Positions 25,091 through 38,174 of a stretch of DNA of 64,000 nucleotides are shown one piece after another. The position numbers were made by a program, and so were the translations under genes. The notes below the pieces were generated by a model, which saw nothing but the letters and a program-made list of their open reading frames with translations, was not told the origin of the DNA and searched no databases. Each line of letters starts with the position of its first letter. Position 1 is the first letter of the stretch. Source of the stretch: Watersipora subatra (lineage: Eukaryota > Bryozoa > Gymnolaemata > Cheilostomatida > Watersiporidae); assembly GCF_963576615.1 (NCBI RefSeq), contig NC_088712.1, forward strand, positions 15,460,027 through 15,524,026, read 5' to 3'.

Positions 25091-26155
25091 TATTGTTACC
25101 ATTGTTATCATTTTTAATCAAATGAAAATATAGTGCGAAACTAAAAAGACTACAAATACTTTGCGTTAGACTGATGATGCCTCATGTGAAAAATAATGAC
25201 CAGCGATTAGAGGCCATTAGGCTTAAGGAAATTTCGCTATTTTTGAATCTCTTCTGTCTAAAATACTCTAACAGAATATCCCAGCACCCAACCACTTCCT
25301 TCATAGCTACACATAAAACCCAGACATAAACATATTGTTCATCCCATGTTTAAAGCATCCTTATATAATAAGAATTTTTTTTCATACTATTCTAGTCCAA
25401 TGTCACTAATATTATTATTTTATTTTTTTTTACACTGCTTGATTTGCTTTTATCTGCCTTGGCTGGAGAAAAATATACAATACGCGCTGAAGCTTAAATA
25501 TCGATAATTGACTACAGTTTCAATCAAAATAAAAAATAGTAAGATTTGTTTGTTCAACCTGTCATTTCTATAAATTAAGCTAATGCTTTCTCCTATTTTG
25601 TATGTTAACTACAGTATATATACTAAAACATATTTTTATAGTTTATAAGCAATACAAATATCAAAGAATCAAATAAATTCAGGGATAATGACGTTCTTTA
25701 TTTTAGACAATCTGAAACAAATAATAAGTTATTGGCAAAAGCAATTCTGCCATGAATCTGCATAAGGCCACAGAATGTGTTGAATATTCTAAAAGTAAAC
25801 ACTGAGTATAACAAAAAACAGTTGTGGCATGAAATGAATAGATAGATTTGCAAAACAGGAATTTTTTAAATTTAATTGAATTAAACTAAAAATAAAAGTA
25901 AAGACACTGATTGCAAATGTTTCTATTTTTATTAATTTTTTTTAGTAATATTTTTTTGAACAATTTAAAATATGACATAAAATAGTCTTTTTTGGTACCA
26001 GCAAAAATTGGTAGAACTTTCGGATTTCTTTCAAAAATGCTCAAATCGATTTGCTACCTTAATATATTTACTATAACACATAATCCTATTTCAATGCATA
26101 TAATCTGTAAGTAAAAAAGAGTGTCTTGGAATCGCAACCATAAAACCACATATTC

Positions 26156-28430
26156 TTAAATCCGATTGCAGCTCAAGCATTCACACTTCCCTTTTACACA
26201 GAATCCATTCTGACACTTCAGGTGCCATCTACACTTTATAGAACAATAGGTGTTATCTATACATGAGCGTATGCATATACATTTTGCTGTCCAAGAGCCT
26301 AATGTACACTTGCCGTATTCAAACTTTTTTTTAGTCTGACAGATTTTGGTACATTGCTCATCAGATTCGCAATACGGACACTCATCACATGAACATTTTT
26401 CTAATTTAGAGCAAGTTCCTAAATTACAATTGTAAACTCTGCTACAGAAGTCTTTGCATTTCAATGCTGTACAAACAGGTTCTGTCAGGCCTTGAAGGTC
26501 TTTGACATCTACAAACAACATGTCAAATATGGAAAAATATTGTATTATTAGGTTCGTGCTTGGCATTGCTCAGGTAATAATAAAAGCTTTAGACAAAAAA
26601 TTTATTTTTATTTAACACATAAAACATTTACCGTTCTAACTATTAAACTTAATATCATGAAAAAATGTGTTTTTTGTCCAGTTCAAATGAATTGAAAGAA
26701 AAAATAAAACAACTGTTGAGGTTTTCAAAACTTTTTAAACCACTGCAACTTTTAAATTTTATATCATGAAAGAAATGTTTTGTTGAAATGAATTAGGAGG
26801 AAAAATAAAACTGTAAAGGTGTTTAAATGTAAGGGTGAAATAAGTAGCAAGTAGTGACTAAATATAGTCTGTTTAGCTATGACTACAATGAAAAATTATT
26901 TGCTATAAAATTATATGGTTTCAGTTTATTTTAGTGTTGAGAAAATAGTAATGTTGACCCATAGTAATTATCTAATGCAAACACCTAGTAAAAATCATCA
27001 TCATTGAAAAATAGTAACAAAACAATATGTTAACCTTAGTAACTACAGTTATCCACAATAACTTTAGTGCATTTTATGGTTATGATCTGCAAGAAAATTT
27101 AACATTACAATGTACTGCATGCAGAGTTCTTACCGTTGAGACAGATGTGTAAAAAAACTAAAAACTAAACTAAAAACATACTTGAAGGAAGTTTTAGTAA
27201 ACTTTATACTTTGACTAAAATTTTATCACTTATTTGTTTGCAGATTGGTTTTCACCACAACCGATAACGCTGAACAAAGATAGTGGCCAAATAACATATC
27301 AATATTTTTTTATTTGGTTGTAATCAGTTCAACAATAACAAAATTTTAATTTCAAGAAAAATTATTGTTGATATCATATGGCAAAAACGAATTTGCTTTA
27401 GTATGGTAAGGAAAAAAGCATCGGCTTTATAATTATGCAAAGAGTATTTATAACAGGGGCATTGTAACTCGTGGGGTTACAATAGTCAATTATTATGTCA
27501 GTTAGCGAGCGCAATTGAGAAACAGGTACACAGTATATAATAAGAGCAATAGACTACTAAGGACTCTCTAGCTCAGTGGTTAATTTTGCGGTTAAAACGT
27601 GTGAGTTCAAATTCAACATGAAGCCAGCTTTTAGTTCTAAGATTTTAAAAGCTACATGATACAGTCAAATAACTAAAAATACAGGTAAATGAAGAGACGG
27701 ATAACTGGACAGGCAGATAATTGAACAGACAGGTAAATGGACAGATAAGTAACTGAACAGACAGGTTATTGGACAGATAGATAACTGAACAGACAGATAA
27801 TTGGACAGAGAGATAATTGGACAGACAGATAACTGGACAGATAGATAATTGGGCAGACGAATAATTGGACAAACAGGTAACTTGACTGACAGATACTTGG
27901 ACAGATAGATAACTGGACAGGCAGATAATTAGACAGACAGATAACTGGACAGGCAGATAATTAGACAGACAGGTAACTGGACAGACAAATAACTGGACAT
28001 AAAGATAACTAGACAGACAGATAACTGAGAAGACAGATAACTGAACAGACAGATAACGATAGATGACAGCAAACTATGATATTTATGTATACAGATAAAC
28101 GACAAGGCTAATTGATTTAAGCACACAGCTTTGATGTGATTTTAACTCAATGTACATGGCCAGTTAACTTGACTCTAACAGCATCAATTCATTTGATGTT
28201 TAACTATTTTGCTTTGTAAGCTAGCCACAAATTACTATATGCAGAATATAAAAGTTCAGTTAAATTGCAACATATATTCGTACACAAACAATTAAAATTT
28301 TTTTGAAATCAAGCATACAATTAAATTGAATTCAATTGTTGTTGCACTAAATATATAAAATAATAACTTTGTACTCACATATCAATAAAGCGGTCATGGT
28401 AAGGGCAGAACAGTGGAAAGAAATATGCAT
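26156..28430 (-). CDS. Gene 4: secreted three-module CS-alpha-beta (defensin-like) protein
   Basis: Minus-strand exon 1 is 28430-28379, encoding MHISFHCSALTMTALLI (donor GTGAGT), and exon 2 is 26508-26156 after TTTGTAG; 134 residues are predicted. The mature chain has 22 cysteines in 8+6+8 order and a short tail NRI after the last cysteine. Its second module has two extra residues before the glycine (QTKKKFEYGKC). The 1.87-kb intron contains a tRNA-derived SINE head followed by a 16-bp minisatellite. Part of the intron (26.6-26.9 kb) resembles the gene 3 intron (21.15-21.32 kb), which supports duplication of one from the other. A reverse AATAAA is at about 25697. Confidence 0.85.
27561..27640 (+). 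mobile_element. tRNA-derived SINE head
   Basis: GGACTCTCTAGCTCAGTGGT with box A (27569-27582) and box B GAGTTCAAATTC (27603-27614) gives a clear tRNA-like layout, but the first seven bases have no pairing partner at the expected 3' end, so it is not a tRNA gene. The 16-bp minisatellite follows it directly. Confidence 0.55.
27680..28050 (+). repeat. 16-bp minisatellite GACAGACAGATAACTG
   Basis: About 23 units with frequent A/T differences, directly after the SINE head at 27.56 kb. Frames rich in Leu/Ser/Val on the other strand are artefacts. Confidence 0.9.
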
Positions 28431-31060
28431 TTGCTGTTGAGTCCACTTAGCCTCCACTTAGAATGTGGTTTCTAAAAAGTTTATCTCAGATATTGGCTGA
28501 TTAAAAAGAGCAGTTCTAAATATGAGAATTTTTATGTAAATTATGCTTTGAGCTTTTGACTCTAAATAAGCAAAACAGGATATATTACATAATATAACAT
28601 ATACCTAAATAATATAGCATCTACTCCTATAAACTTTAAATATCTCAAAATATAGTAAAAACCTCATAAAACAGCAAATAATTCAATCAATGCAGAACAT
28701 ACACTAAATTATAGCATTGGTGTCTGTAAAGAGCATTCAGCCTTAAAATATAGTACAAGTAAATTGAGTTGTAAATTATGACATCTGTAAAATAATGTTT
28801 TAAATTACGATTTTTAATGAAAAATAAAAGAAGTTATTTAAATTTTGTGACACTAACTTATAATAGTATATACATTTGCTACCACAATATAACCTACACC
28901 AATTAAAGGAATAAATGATAATAATAAAGTACATGTATGCATGTGTATACTCGGATGAGTATTTGTAAAAAAAATTCCAAATACCAATAAGTTCTTTAAA
29001 CTGAAAAATATGCTTGAAATCTGAATTTCAGAATAAACAGCTCAAACTGGCACACCTATGATATAGCATATATTTCTATCTTCATGAGCTTACAAAACAT
29101 ACTATGTGTTTTAGATCGTTTTACTATGTTTTTGGCTTTATTGTGGTAAGTAATAATCTAAATTAACAATACTTGCATACTTTCAAGCCATAATATTGTT
29201 TTAGTAACTGCAGAAAGCTAATAAAATCTATATTATATGTCAGGACATGTACGTGTGACACATTAAGTACTGAAGAGGTAAGGCTGAAAACCCTCTCAAT
29301 TGAACACTCATATATTTTATTTACAAAGACATAAATACTGAAGCTTTTATAAGAAATCAATAGGCTTTCAAGTGAAACATCAAACACGCTATTGTGTTAA
29401 ACAGCTAAAGGCTCTGAACATTATGATCAAACTCAAGTTGCATATTTGATAACTTTCAAATTGACTAAAAACAACAGCAGTGATTTGCAAATAGAATCAA
29501 ATATTTCATTACTATTATTATTATTATTTCATTACTCAAATTCAGGCAATCTACATCTAAATTATAAACCTATAGCAATTATGCATAGCTTCTTGTTTAA
29601 AGAACATGTTTTGAATGATCCTAAAAAAAACTGTTGGGATAGAAACCATAACATTTGTTTTTACCATTTAAAACAACCTTCGTGCATCAAAACATCTAGA
29701 TATAGTTTTAGTTAAAAATCAAGTGATTTTTAGTTCAGAAACTTTACAGAAATTAAGTTAGCTCTATAGTGTTTAAAAACAACAGCAAGAAAATCTAGAT
29801 ATATTATTTCATACCTTACCTTTATGATGAATACACAGTTAATCTAGTATGTATTAATTATGATAAGATATAGATTTTTTCTGAACCATATAATGCCATA
29901 AAAACAAAATGTCTTACCTCACATAGTAGAATTGCAGCACTAACTACCCATAAACGCAAATCAATATCCACAAAGAAAAGCTGAAAAATTTCCCTGAAAC
30001 ATTTCCATAGAATAGTCCAGAATTTTCTTACATGACTTCAAATGTCTATAAGTCAGCCTTCTGTAATGTTGCATGGAAAAAGTTGACTCAAGGTTTTTGA
30101 TCTGACAATAAAACTAATTGAGCTAGACATTCGGTTTAAGATAACTTAATGTGTTTGTGTTTGCAAGCCGGAACATGCCACGCCATTGTTGCTAAATTGG
30201 TACACTTGAGCGAGTTCTCTAAAGACGCTTCAGTTGTGTACCAAACATTAAATTTTGGGAAATTAAATAGAACTCAGTACTCTAGCTTTTGAGATTCATT
30301 TTAAAATAGACATTTTAGAGTTACATTTTGACTAGAGAAAATATTAAAATAAAGGTAAAAGATGTTATAAAAATGTTTTCACTTATATGAGTAGCAAATA
30401 TTTTCCAAATTACTGACTTAAACAGAAAGAAATACCTGAAAATATAAATAAATTGAACCAACTTGATGAGTTATTAATACAGATCAAAAAATACAAAAAT
30501 ATATTACTAAAAACAAAGCCTAAAAAGATTTTGAACAATTTTGAAGTCTTGCATTTTTGTTTAAATAAGTAAAAATTTAGGTTAAAATAAATATACTGCG
30601 GTGAAAGCCAGTTAGACTTGGGATTAGGCCAATTCTCAGCTAGGCTTGGGGTGGTTTATCAGGTCAAATAGCCACAGGACTTCCCACAAGATTAAAGGAT
30701 GACAGGATGGAGCAGACACATCTAGACAAGTGAAAATGTTAACAGGCTCGCTCAGTAAGAAAAATAGAGAACCCTTACGCATTGCCTATATACTATTATA
30801 ATATACAGCAATATTTTATTATATACACAAGTGTAATTATTCTAATTTTGATTCTAGCTTGTAGATATTGAGATTTGGTCTGGTTCATAGGAAATGAGTT
30901 TTTTCAGCTTTTTTTTAATGCTTGGTCAGACTATATCACTATATGCCGGTGTTTATCTCAAATTGCTCAAGTGATCATCTGTGATAAAAATATTCACACT
31001 ATCACGAGCCCATCCGCCTATACAACAGCAACTAGCCTGCGACATAAAGTCTTCATTATA
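28431..31060. other. Upstream of gene 4, nothing certain beyond the 29.9-kb segment
   Basis: AT-rich; 30600-30760 is locally less AT-rich (TTGGGGTGGTTTATCAGGTC) but unrecognised. Confidence 0.35.
29918..29971 (-). other. Candidate 5' noncoding exon of gene 4, or a decayed signal exon
   Basis: The segment ends in GTGAG|GTAAGA on the minus strand, 1.5 kb upstream of the gene 4 start exon. One frame reads VDIDLRLWVVSAAILL, which aligns without gaps to the gene 7/8 signal peptides MDVSxxIYLTAVFILL and would end in the family phase at position 29923. It is not usable as a coding exon as it stands. It also resembles the segment at 40404. Confidence 0.35.
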
Positions 31061-31232
31061 CAATGGGGTCACAATAGGGCTCACAATGGGGTCACAATGG
31101 GGTCACATTGGGGTCACAATGGGGTCACAATGGGGTCACAATGAGGTCACAATGGGGTCACAATGGGGTCACAATGGGGGTCACAATGGGGTCACAATGA
31201 GGTCACAATGGGGTCACAATGAGGTCACAATG
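31061..31232 (+). repeat. 11-bp minisatellite AATGGGGTCAC
   Basis: About 15 units; GGGG in most, GAGG in four. The G-runs are regularly spaced at 11 bases. Confidence 0.9.
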
Positions 31233-31739
31233 GGATTACCTAAACGGTGAAACATTAGTCCCGCAGTAACTGTCACAAAAGAAAATATGGATCGATCAAT
31301 TTACGACAGCCAATCACTATTGCTGGAGTTGCGCACACTGCACAGGTTGTTTTGGATTCTCGGAAAACTAACCGAAAAGTTTAACAGGTTCGAGCTTTCC
31401 CAAAGTATCCCATTTCACAATAAACATAGTCAACAAATAATCGCAGATAAGACAAGACTTACATATGGCGATACAGTGGGAACAAGCTTTTGAAGCACTT
31501 ATTTTGAATGCCTAATATTTAATAAAGCAAATACACTTAAATACATTTTGCTAAAATGACTACAGCAAATCTATGTCAATATGACAATTTGAAAACTTGT
31601 TAGGAACTAATATAGTGGGTTTTTAGAGTATGAATGTAATATATTATATGAATATATTTTTGCTATGGCTGACCTTTGACCTTTGTTGCTTCAAATGTAA
31701 CTACTCAAACTTTTAAAAGTTCAGTGATGAACTCTTAAA

Positions 31740-31890
31740 AATTTTTTGCACATTTTTTGAGAAAGGATTGGTATGTTTTTAACATTTGCAATTGTTTTTG
31801 ATGTTTGAGGTGATCCGACTGCCAGGATGTTTCAAGAATCAAATCAATAAAACTTGATCATGATTAAACCGTTTTTACCAAAAAGTTCAA
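31740..31890 (+). mobile_element. Long-TIR foldback MITE, single arm (copy 4)
   Basis: Only the left arm is present: TTTGCAATTGTTTTTGATGT, GGTGATCCGACTGCCAGGAT, AATCAATAAAACTTGATCAT. Confidence 0.5.
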
Positions 31891-32857
31891 AACATTTTGG
31901 ACAAATAAAACCAAGGTTGTTTCTTTGATTAACACTATATGTCGAGCTCATGTTCATTAGCTGACTTTTTGTTTTTTGTATTATTGTGTAAACATAAAAG
32001 TGCTTTAAGAGAGACTAAATACCTGCAACTGGTAATATATTTTACTACTTGCACAAACTATATTGTGATTACACAAACATTGCATAAATTTCCCTAAAAT
32101 TCTACTAAAACTATAATAGCATCAGCAGCAACTTTAATAAAGCCTAAATATTTAGAGTTTTTAAGAAATTTAGTAAACAAATAGGAATGAAATTTTCTAT
32201 CAGAACTATTAAAAATAATTATTTACAAATATTTATATAATTCAGCAGATCAACTGTTGACTCAATAAACATTTTTTACCACTATATATTTTATAGAACC
32301 ACAAAAATTGTAGGCCCGAAAACCGCAAAGAGGTAATATACGGAAGTAAAAATACGTAAAAATGAGAGCAAAATATCAAGGAACTTCATTAGAAACTAGT
32401 AGCAATAATAAAGAATCTGTGCAGAACTAACTTTGTTCAAGCTATATTGCAATGACAAAATTTTTATGAGCAAGTGTTTTGCAGTCTAGAAACATTTTAT
32501 TACATGTAGGCAATGCTCGCTGATGAAAAGACACTGGTGGCTGTGGAGGGTTTACTATATATCCGAGTGTAGTAGGTTTACTTGGCTTTATACATAAGCA
32601 AGGTTTGGCTTGTTTATTCAAAACATGCAAAATAGGTTTAGATTTTTAAGCTGCAGTTTTTAGTTTTTACAGCCCTCGAAACTTGAGTGAGGCATCCATT
32701 AAAATGATGTCTGTAATACAAACAGTTTTAGTGTCATCTGCTCAAAAATTGGCATTTGGTTTCCGTAAAGATCAAGACTAAAAATCGTTGTTCAAAAAGA
32801 CAAAACACCTTTAAAATTGTATATTTTATTTATCATTGCATAAAATGAAATCAACAC

Positions 32858-32921
32858 AGTAGAGTCTGGCAACAGTCATTCATAACAGTAGAGTCTGGCA
32901 ACAATCATTCATAACTTGCAA
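32858..32921 (+). repeat. 31-bp direct repeat, two copies
   Basis: CAGTAGAGTCTGGCAACAGTC ... CATTCATAA occurs twice in tandem. Confidence 0.8.
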
Positions 32922-33361
32922 AGGAAAATCTGAAATTGGTCAAAAGCTAGCAACTACGTGTCTTGGTTTTCAAGTTCTGGTAACTTGCAAGTATCCAATA
33001 GATAAAAATGTAAACAGTTCGAAATTAGCAAAATTTATATGTCACAACTTTGTCTGATGCAATGGATCTCACTTTGCAGAAAGAACAAACCTAAGTTGAT
33101 AAGACAATGTATAGCAATAACAACTTTAATGAGAGTGACAAAATTTATTAAAAAATTACACATGAAACAAGATGAGCACCAAAATAACTTGAAAATTACA
33201 CATAAAACATTCTATTGAAATGCAAATAGCTGAAAAACTGTAGTTATCACAATATTAGACTGTAGCAGAATATTTAACTAAACAGTCTAAAACAAAAATC
33301 CTTAATTTGGCCACTTGCGCTTTTTATTTTGCTCTCCGCTCACTAAGTAGAGTTCAAAACA

Positions 33362-33722
33362 GTCTAATCAGCCAATCATAATACAATGATTACAACAATG
33401 TTTTCAGCCAATCATAATACAATGATTACAACAATGTTATCAGCCAATCATAATACAATGATTACAACAATGTTTTCAGCCAATCATAATACAATGATTA
33501 CGACTATGGTAACAGCCAATCATAATACAATGATTACAACAATGTTTTCAGCCAATCATAATACAATGATTACAACAATGTTTTCAGCCAATCATAATAC
33601 AATGATTATAGCAATGTTATTAGTCAATAATAATACAATGATTACAACGATGTTATCAGCCAATCATAATACAATGATTACGACTATGGTAACAGCCAAT
33701 CATAATAAAATGATTATAATAA
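33362..33722 (+). repeat. 36-bp satellite, about ten copies
   Basis: Unit CAGCCAATCATAATACAATG plus ATTACAACAATGTTTT. Since 36 is a multiple of three and the unit has no stop in one frame, an open frame of 118 codons appears; I do not regard it as a gene. It starts about 0.6 kb downstream of gene 5. Confidence 0.9.
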
Positions 33723-34170
33723 TGATATTTAAATATTTTTAACCCTTTGCAACAAATTGTTGCAAAAAAGATTGCCCAGATCTTCAAATTTTCAATAATT
33801 TTGTCGCGGTTTGTTTTAAAGAGATTTTTGACAGTTGGCTTAGTGTCAGCATCATGCTAAGATAATGGTAGTAAGATATGTTATATTCGTAGTGCAGCCT
33901 TTAAAACCTCATGCAGTAGAATAAAAATTCAAAAAACTACCAAATAATTAATTTTGTCTGTAGAACAACAATAGTTCAATTGTGTTTATTGCTGCCTTTT
34001 TGATATAAATGACCATCAACAGAGTTTTATTTCCCAAACAGGTTTGCATAGTTACCGACCAACAGTATTTCACAGTCATTTTGGTCATGTGAAATATTAC
34101 TTACAAAAATATGTGTAGATAAATATGCACAACATTTTCTGGTAAAATAAACTGCAATATTCTCAAAAAC

Positions 34171-36268
34171 CTAAATAGGTAGGCCACAGCCTGTACAACT
34201 ACATTCTCCATTTTCACACTTCCCGCCCTTACAGCGTGACATGACCTGACACGAAAAAAAGCAATCTTTATCAGCAAAACAGTCATCTGTGCAAAGGCAG
34301 CGTTTAGCGGGTCCTTTGGTTGAACATCTTCCTTTTCCTTTTCCTTGCCTTTTGCAGGTTAAATTGCATGACATGTCATTGAAGCATTCATCGCAATCTG
34401 TACACGAGCATTGATCCATTCTAATGCAATGTCCTGTGTGGCAGCCATATTTTCTGTGACACAGTGAGGTACAAAGTTTGTGTGTACAATAAACACCTTC
34501 CGTAAATTGGTTTAGACTTAGACCTGCAATCAAAAACCAAAGATCAATCATAATAACATAGTTAGTATTTTGAAAAAATAAACTCATGCAATAAATCCTA
34601 AACATGTATCAAAAACTGAATTTTTGCTAAAATGTTAGAAACACTACAGATAAGCTTTTACTATGTTTAGATCAATTCACAAAGTTTTCAGAAAAATTGG
34701 ACCAAATCTTTGATTCCTGAGTCAAATTCTTTTTAAAAATATGAGTTCAAAAGGTTTCTAAAGTTTGGTACTTGAAGTAAATAGATTGAAAACAATGTAG
34801 ACAATGATAGAAATAAGCTTAGTTGAAAATTCTCTCAGCCTAGACGACACTGCTGTCAACTGTACACAACACACAGTCATGTGGTGGTAGGTGACTGGTT
34901 TTAGTCCGTGTTGAGTCCGGGTCTTAACAAAAGGCCTAAGGATTAACATCTTCCTCAATTGCACTAAGAGAGGACCTTTCTCAATATGTGAGCTGTTCCT
35001 ATTATTATTATTGTAAAAAATTTTTTCACAGTCATGTGGTGGTAGGTGACTGGTTTTAGTCCGTGTTGAGTCCGGGTCTTAACAAAAGGCCAAAGGATTA
35101 ACATCTTCCTCAATTGCACTAAGAGAGGACCTTCCTCAATATGTGAGCTGTTCCTAAGATGGCTGGCTTATAATAATAATAATTATTATTATTATTATTA
35201 GAGCTTTGCCCGCACACACCCACACACACACATGCACCCACACACACACATACGCACGCGCTCAAGCGCACGCGCTCACGCGCACGCGCACACACACACA
35301 CCCTACAATGAAATAGTTTAGATTTGACAAAAAATAGATTTATTAATTGTCAATTATTTTCTAGTATTACTAAACTAAAAAGAAATTTATGGGAAATCTT
35401 CATACAGAGAATCTCAGCAGTAACTAAACCAATAAGGCTTCAGTAGCTGAGACATTGTTGTCTGTAGCAAAAGTATTATGCTCCTTTGCTTCGGTTTGGT
35501 TGAGCACTCTGTCAGAGGTTTGACACTATTAGCCTTAAAGCAAAGCTCATCATTTTGGTGGCTTTATCACTTTTGTATAGCACATTTGACTTTCTTAAAA
35601 ACTGAAACAACTCAGTTGTTTTATTACCAGAAGTCAACTCTCATTGGCAAGAGGAATCATCTCTCTTACTGGCTTTCAGCTGCCCTAATGAGGCTTCAAT
35701 AACCAAAACAGTGTCTAGAGCCCAAACTGTAGCAAGAGTATAGGAAATCTTATTCGGTATTGAATTAAAAGTTCATTAGTTTAACACTAAAACTATTGAG
35801 GGTGTTTGAATTTTCACATTGGCGAAATCATTGAAAAAGCTCTAAATATACAGTATATAATATTATACGGAGTGAAATATATACAATTATTTCCCAGCTT
35901 GTACATTATGTTCTCTAAATAATTTCATGTAGATTCTTAAATTTTAGTTTAAAAAATACTTCTTGCATTGATTTTAACATGTTTCCTGCAATCAAGTTTT
36001 GTTGATTTCAATTTTGAAACATCTTGGAAATCAGATCACCTCAAACATAAAACAAATTGAAAATGATATAAAAATTTTGACACTTTCTGATAAAATCTAC
36101 TATAAATTTAGTAACATTGCTTTTAAAAATAACTTAGCTAATAACCAGATAAGACACATTGAGTAACATAGTAGCGTATCTCTCAACAACTATCAACTTC
36201 TTACTGTTTTGAATATACTTACACAGCACAGTTAAAATTACTGTTATGTTGAGCGCTGTACTTTTCAT
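34171..36268 (-). CDS. Gene 5: secreted three-module CS-alpha-beta (defensin-like) protein
   Basis: Minus-strand exon 1 is 36268-36223, encoding MKSTALNITVILTVL (15 codons, two fewer than most relatives; donor GTAAGT), and exon 2 is 34523-34171 after TTGCAG. The product has 132 residues. The 22 cysteines fall into 8+6+8 modules; a stretch KRQGKGKGRC makes module 2 strongly basic, and GLPI follows the last cysteine. The LSLNQ start of the mature part matches the LNLS/LDMS start of genes 1, 7, 8, 9 and 10, a shared pro-segment or mature N-terminus. The 1.7-kb intron carries a duplicated LINE tail and a CA/CG repeat. A reverse AATAAA is at 33985-33990. Confidence 0.85.
34874..35205 (-). mobile_element. 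LINE 3' tail, tandemly duplicated, with ATT repeat
   Basis: A 155-base unit starting CAGTCATGTGGTGGTAGGTG occurs at 34874-35028 and 35029-35155, over 95% alike by eye. On the minus strand the second unit reads KPAILGTAHILRKVLS and stop, the same C-terminal signature as at 24.8 kb. Each unit adjoins an ATT-type microsatellite (35000-35012; 35171-35200). It lies in the gene 5 intron. Confidence 0.5.
35211..35302 (+). repeat. (CA)n with alternating CG blocks
   Basis: ACACACAC runs flank GCGCACGCGCTCACGCGCAC, a purine-pyrimidine alternating stretch able to adopt Z-DNA. It adjoins the LINE tail ATT repeat. Confidence 0.85.
35985..36115 (+). mobile_element. Long-TIR foldback MITE, single arm (copy 5)
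   Basis: Only the right arm is present: ATCAAGTTTTGTTGATTTCA, TTTTGAAACATCTTGGAAAT, CACTTTCTGATAAAATCTAC. It lies just downstream of the gene 5 signal exon, inside its intron. Confidence 0.5.
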
Positions 36269-38174
36269 CTCCGTCTGCTGAAGTTTCTTCAATCAGCATG
36301 AAACCAATCAATCTATTGATAAAATATTTGTCTGCAAGTTCCATAAAGTTATGTGGTGTATGGTATTATGAGACTCAAAAATACTTTCTCGTTTTGCAAA
36401 TCTAGCTTCTACTGCAACTTCTAGCAAATAAATATGTGAAACCATTTTACTAGAAAACATCAAGATTTTTTAGCAAAAAATATAATAGATAAACGCATAG
36501 GGCTGTCATGTTGAGCTGAAGTTTTAAAACTGTAGGTTGCTTGAGGAGTTCAACTTTTTGAAATTATTATTGACTTGCCTAAAAATTTCTTAAATTACTT
36601 TTAGTTTAAATGCCCAGTTTTAAAAGTCCAATTATTTTAGATGTTGCTAACTGTTTAGCTATATACTTCCATATTTGACTTTTTGAGCTTTAAAAACTTT
36701 GATTTAAATCCTTTCTCACACCAGCATAACTTAAATCTTCTAGGTATTAGTTATCATAAAGTCTGCAAAAAAATATTCTAAGTGTAGTTTGCATAAAAAA
36801 ATTGAAACCGCATGTTGATAAAGTTTCTTTGCATTGTTTAAACAGTTAAAACTGCTGCCACAACTACAGAAAAATTTATAGAAGTTTGGGCAAAAGCTTT
36901 ACTCATTTAATTTAAAGGTAGCTAAATATTTAGAGATTAATATAATTAAAATTAAAACTTATTCTAAATATTTAAATTAAAAAAAATTATGTTAGGTTTT
37001 AAAAATGTTGAAACTACTTTTGATACCAAACGTGATGAACTGCAAAAGTGAGATAAGGTTTTAGTAAATTTAAATTTTATTGAAATATGTAAAGTATTTC
37101 TAGCTTTTCAACTTTTGATTAAAAAAGCTGCTGCTTTGACAATGACGTGTTTGATACCAGAAGGCATTTTCTGCAGGTAACACATTATTTCTTTTAATAG
37201 TGAAAAAACCTCTGAATGTAATATTTCTGTAACATTATGTATATAAATATTTCTGATACTTAATATTTCTTCTTTTTTCATAGCAAAGTATTAATTTCAT
37301 TGCTTTATTTGCATTGCATAGCAGGGTTTACAATTTTATCTTTTTATTAATTTGAATTAAGTTTAGCAGGTATAAAATTTAAGTTTTAACAAGCTGATGT
37401 AATAATTTTGAACGAAGGTTATGGCTACCAGCATTTTTCTGTATATACTTCAATAAATTCAAAATGGCAAAAATGGAATAATTCAAACAAATCTAAGCTT
37501 GAGGCATCATATACATATATGAATCAGATCAGCATTATATTTTGAGCAAACATAATTTCCTTTTTATAGATTAGCAAGCTACAAACGACCTATCTACTAT
37601 CATTTCATATGAAAAATTTGAATTTATAATCTACTATTTAACATTTTATAATAATGTTTTCACGAGCGTTGTAAACCAGATGAACCGAAACAGGGCAACA
37701 GTTCAGCTTTCAATAAAATGAATTGCTCATGTTGCATTGGAAAGGTGAAAACTATCAAAGTCAATATGGAAAAAACCTGATGCCAAAATTAAGCTACTTT
37801 TAAATTTAACAGCAAAAACTTTCAAAATAATTTAACCTTCAAAATGAATGATAATTAAAATTTTTTTGTTAACTTTAATGCTCAGAATATCGAAAGCGAA
37901 TCAGGGCCAATATCTAATAGCCTAAATGTGATCCAATTAGAAAAATCTCTTAAAACCACTAACTTTAAATTATATGTGCAGAAAGATATTTAATAGTTTT
38001 TTGTAAAGAGATAACTTTGCATTTATGTTAAACAACTTTTCATAAACAACATTTTAGATTGAGTATCAAAGCTTTTTATTTTTGTGTTACAAAAGCAGTT
38101 GTTGTAAATGTGTCAACCTTTACACATTCGCAAAATTGTGTACATGTAATTGGTGAAAAGACTAAAGTGTTGGT

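Noticed and set aside
27561-27640. Possible true tRNA gene
   Set aside because: Good box A and box B but no acceptor-stem pairing; classed as a SINE head.
27680-28050. CRISPR-like array of short repeats
   Set aside because: Contiguous 16-bp tandem units with no unique spacers, in a eukaryotic setting.
33386-33742. Open frame of 118 codons with SANHNTMITTMF repeats
   Set aside because: It is a by-product of a 36-bp satellite whose length is a multiple of three; no signal, domain or splice context.
34101-34286. Minus-strand frame of 61 codons overlapping gene 5
   Set aside because: Shadow frame of exon 2; no features of its own.
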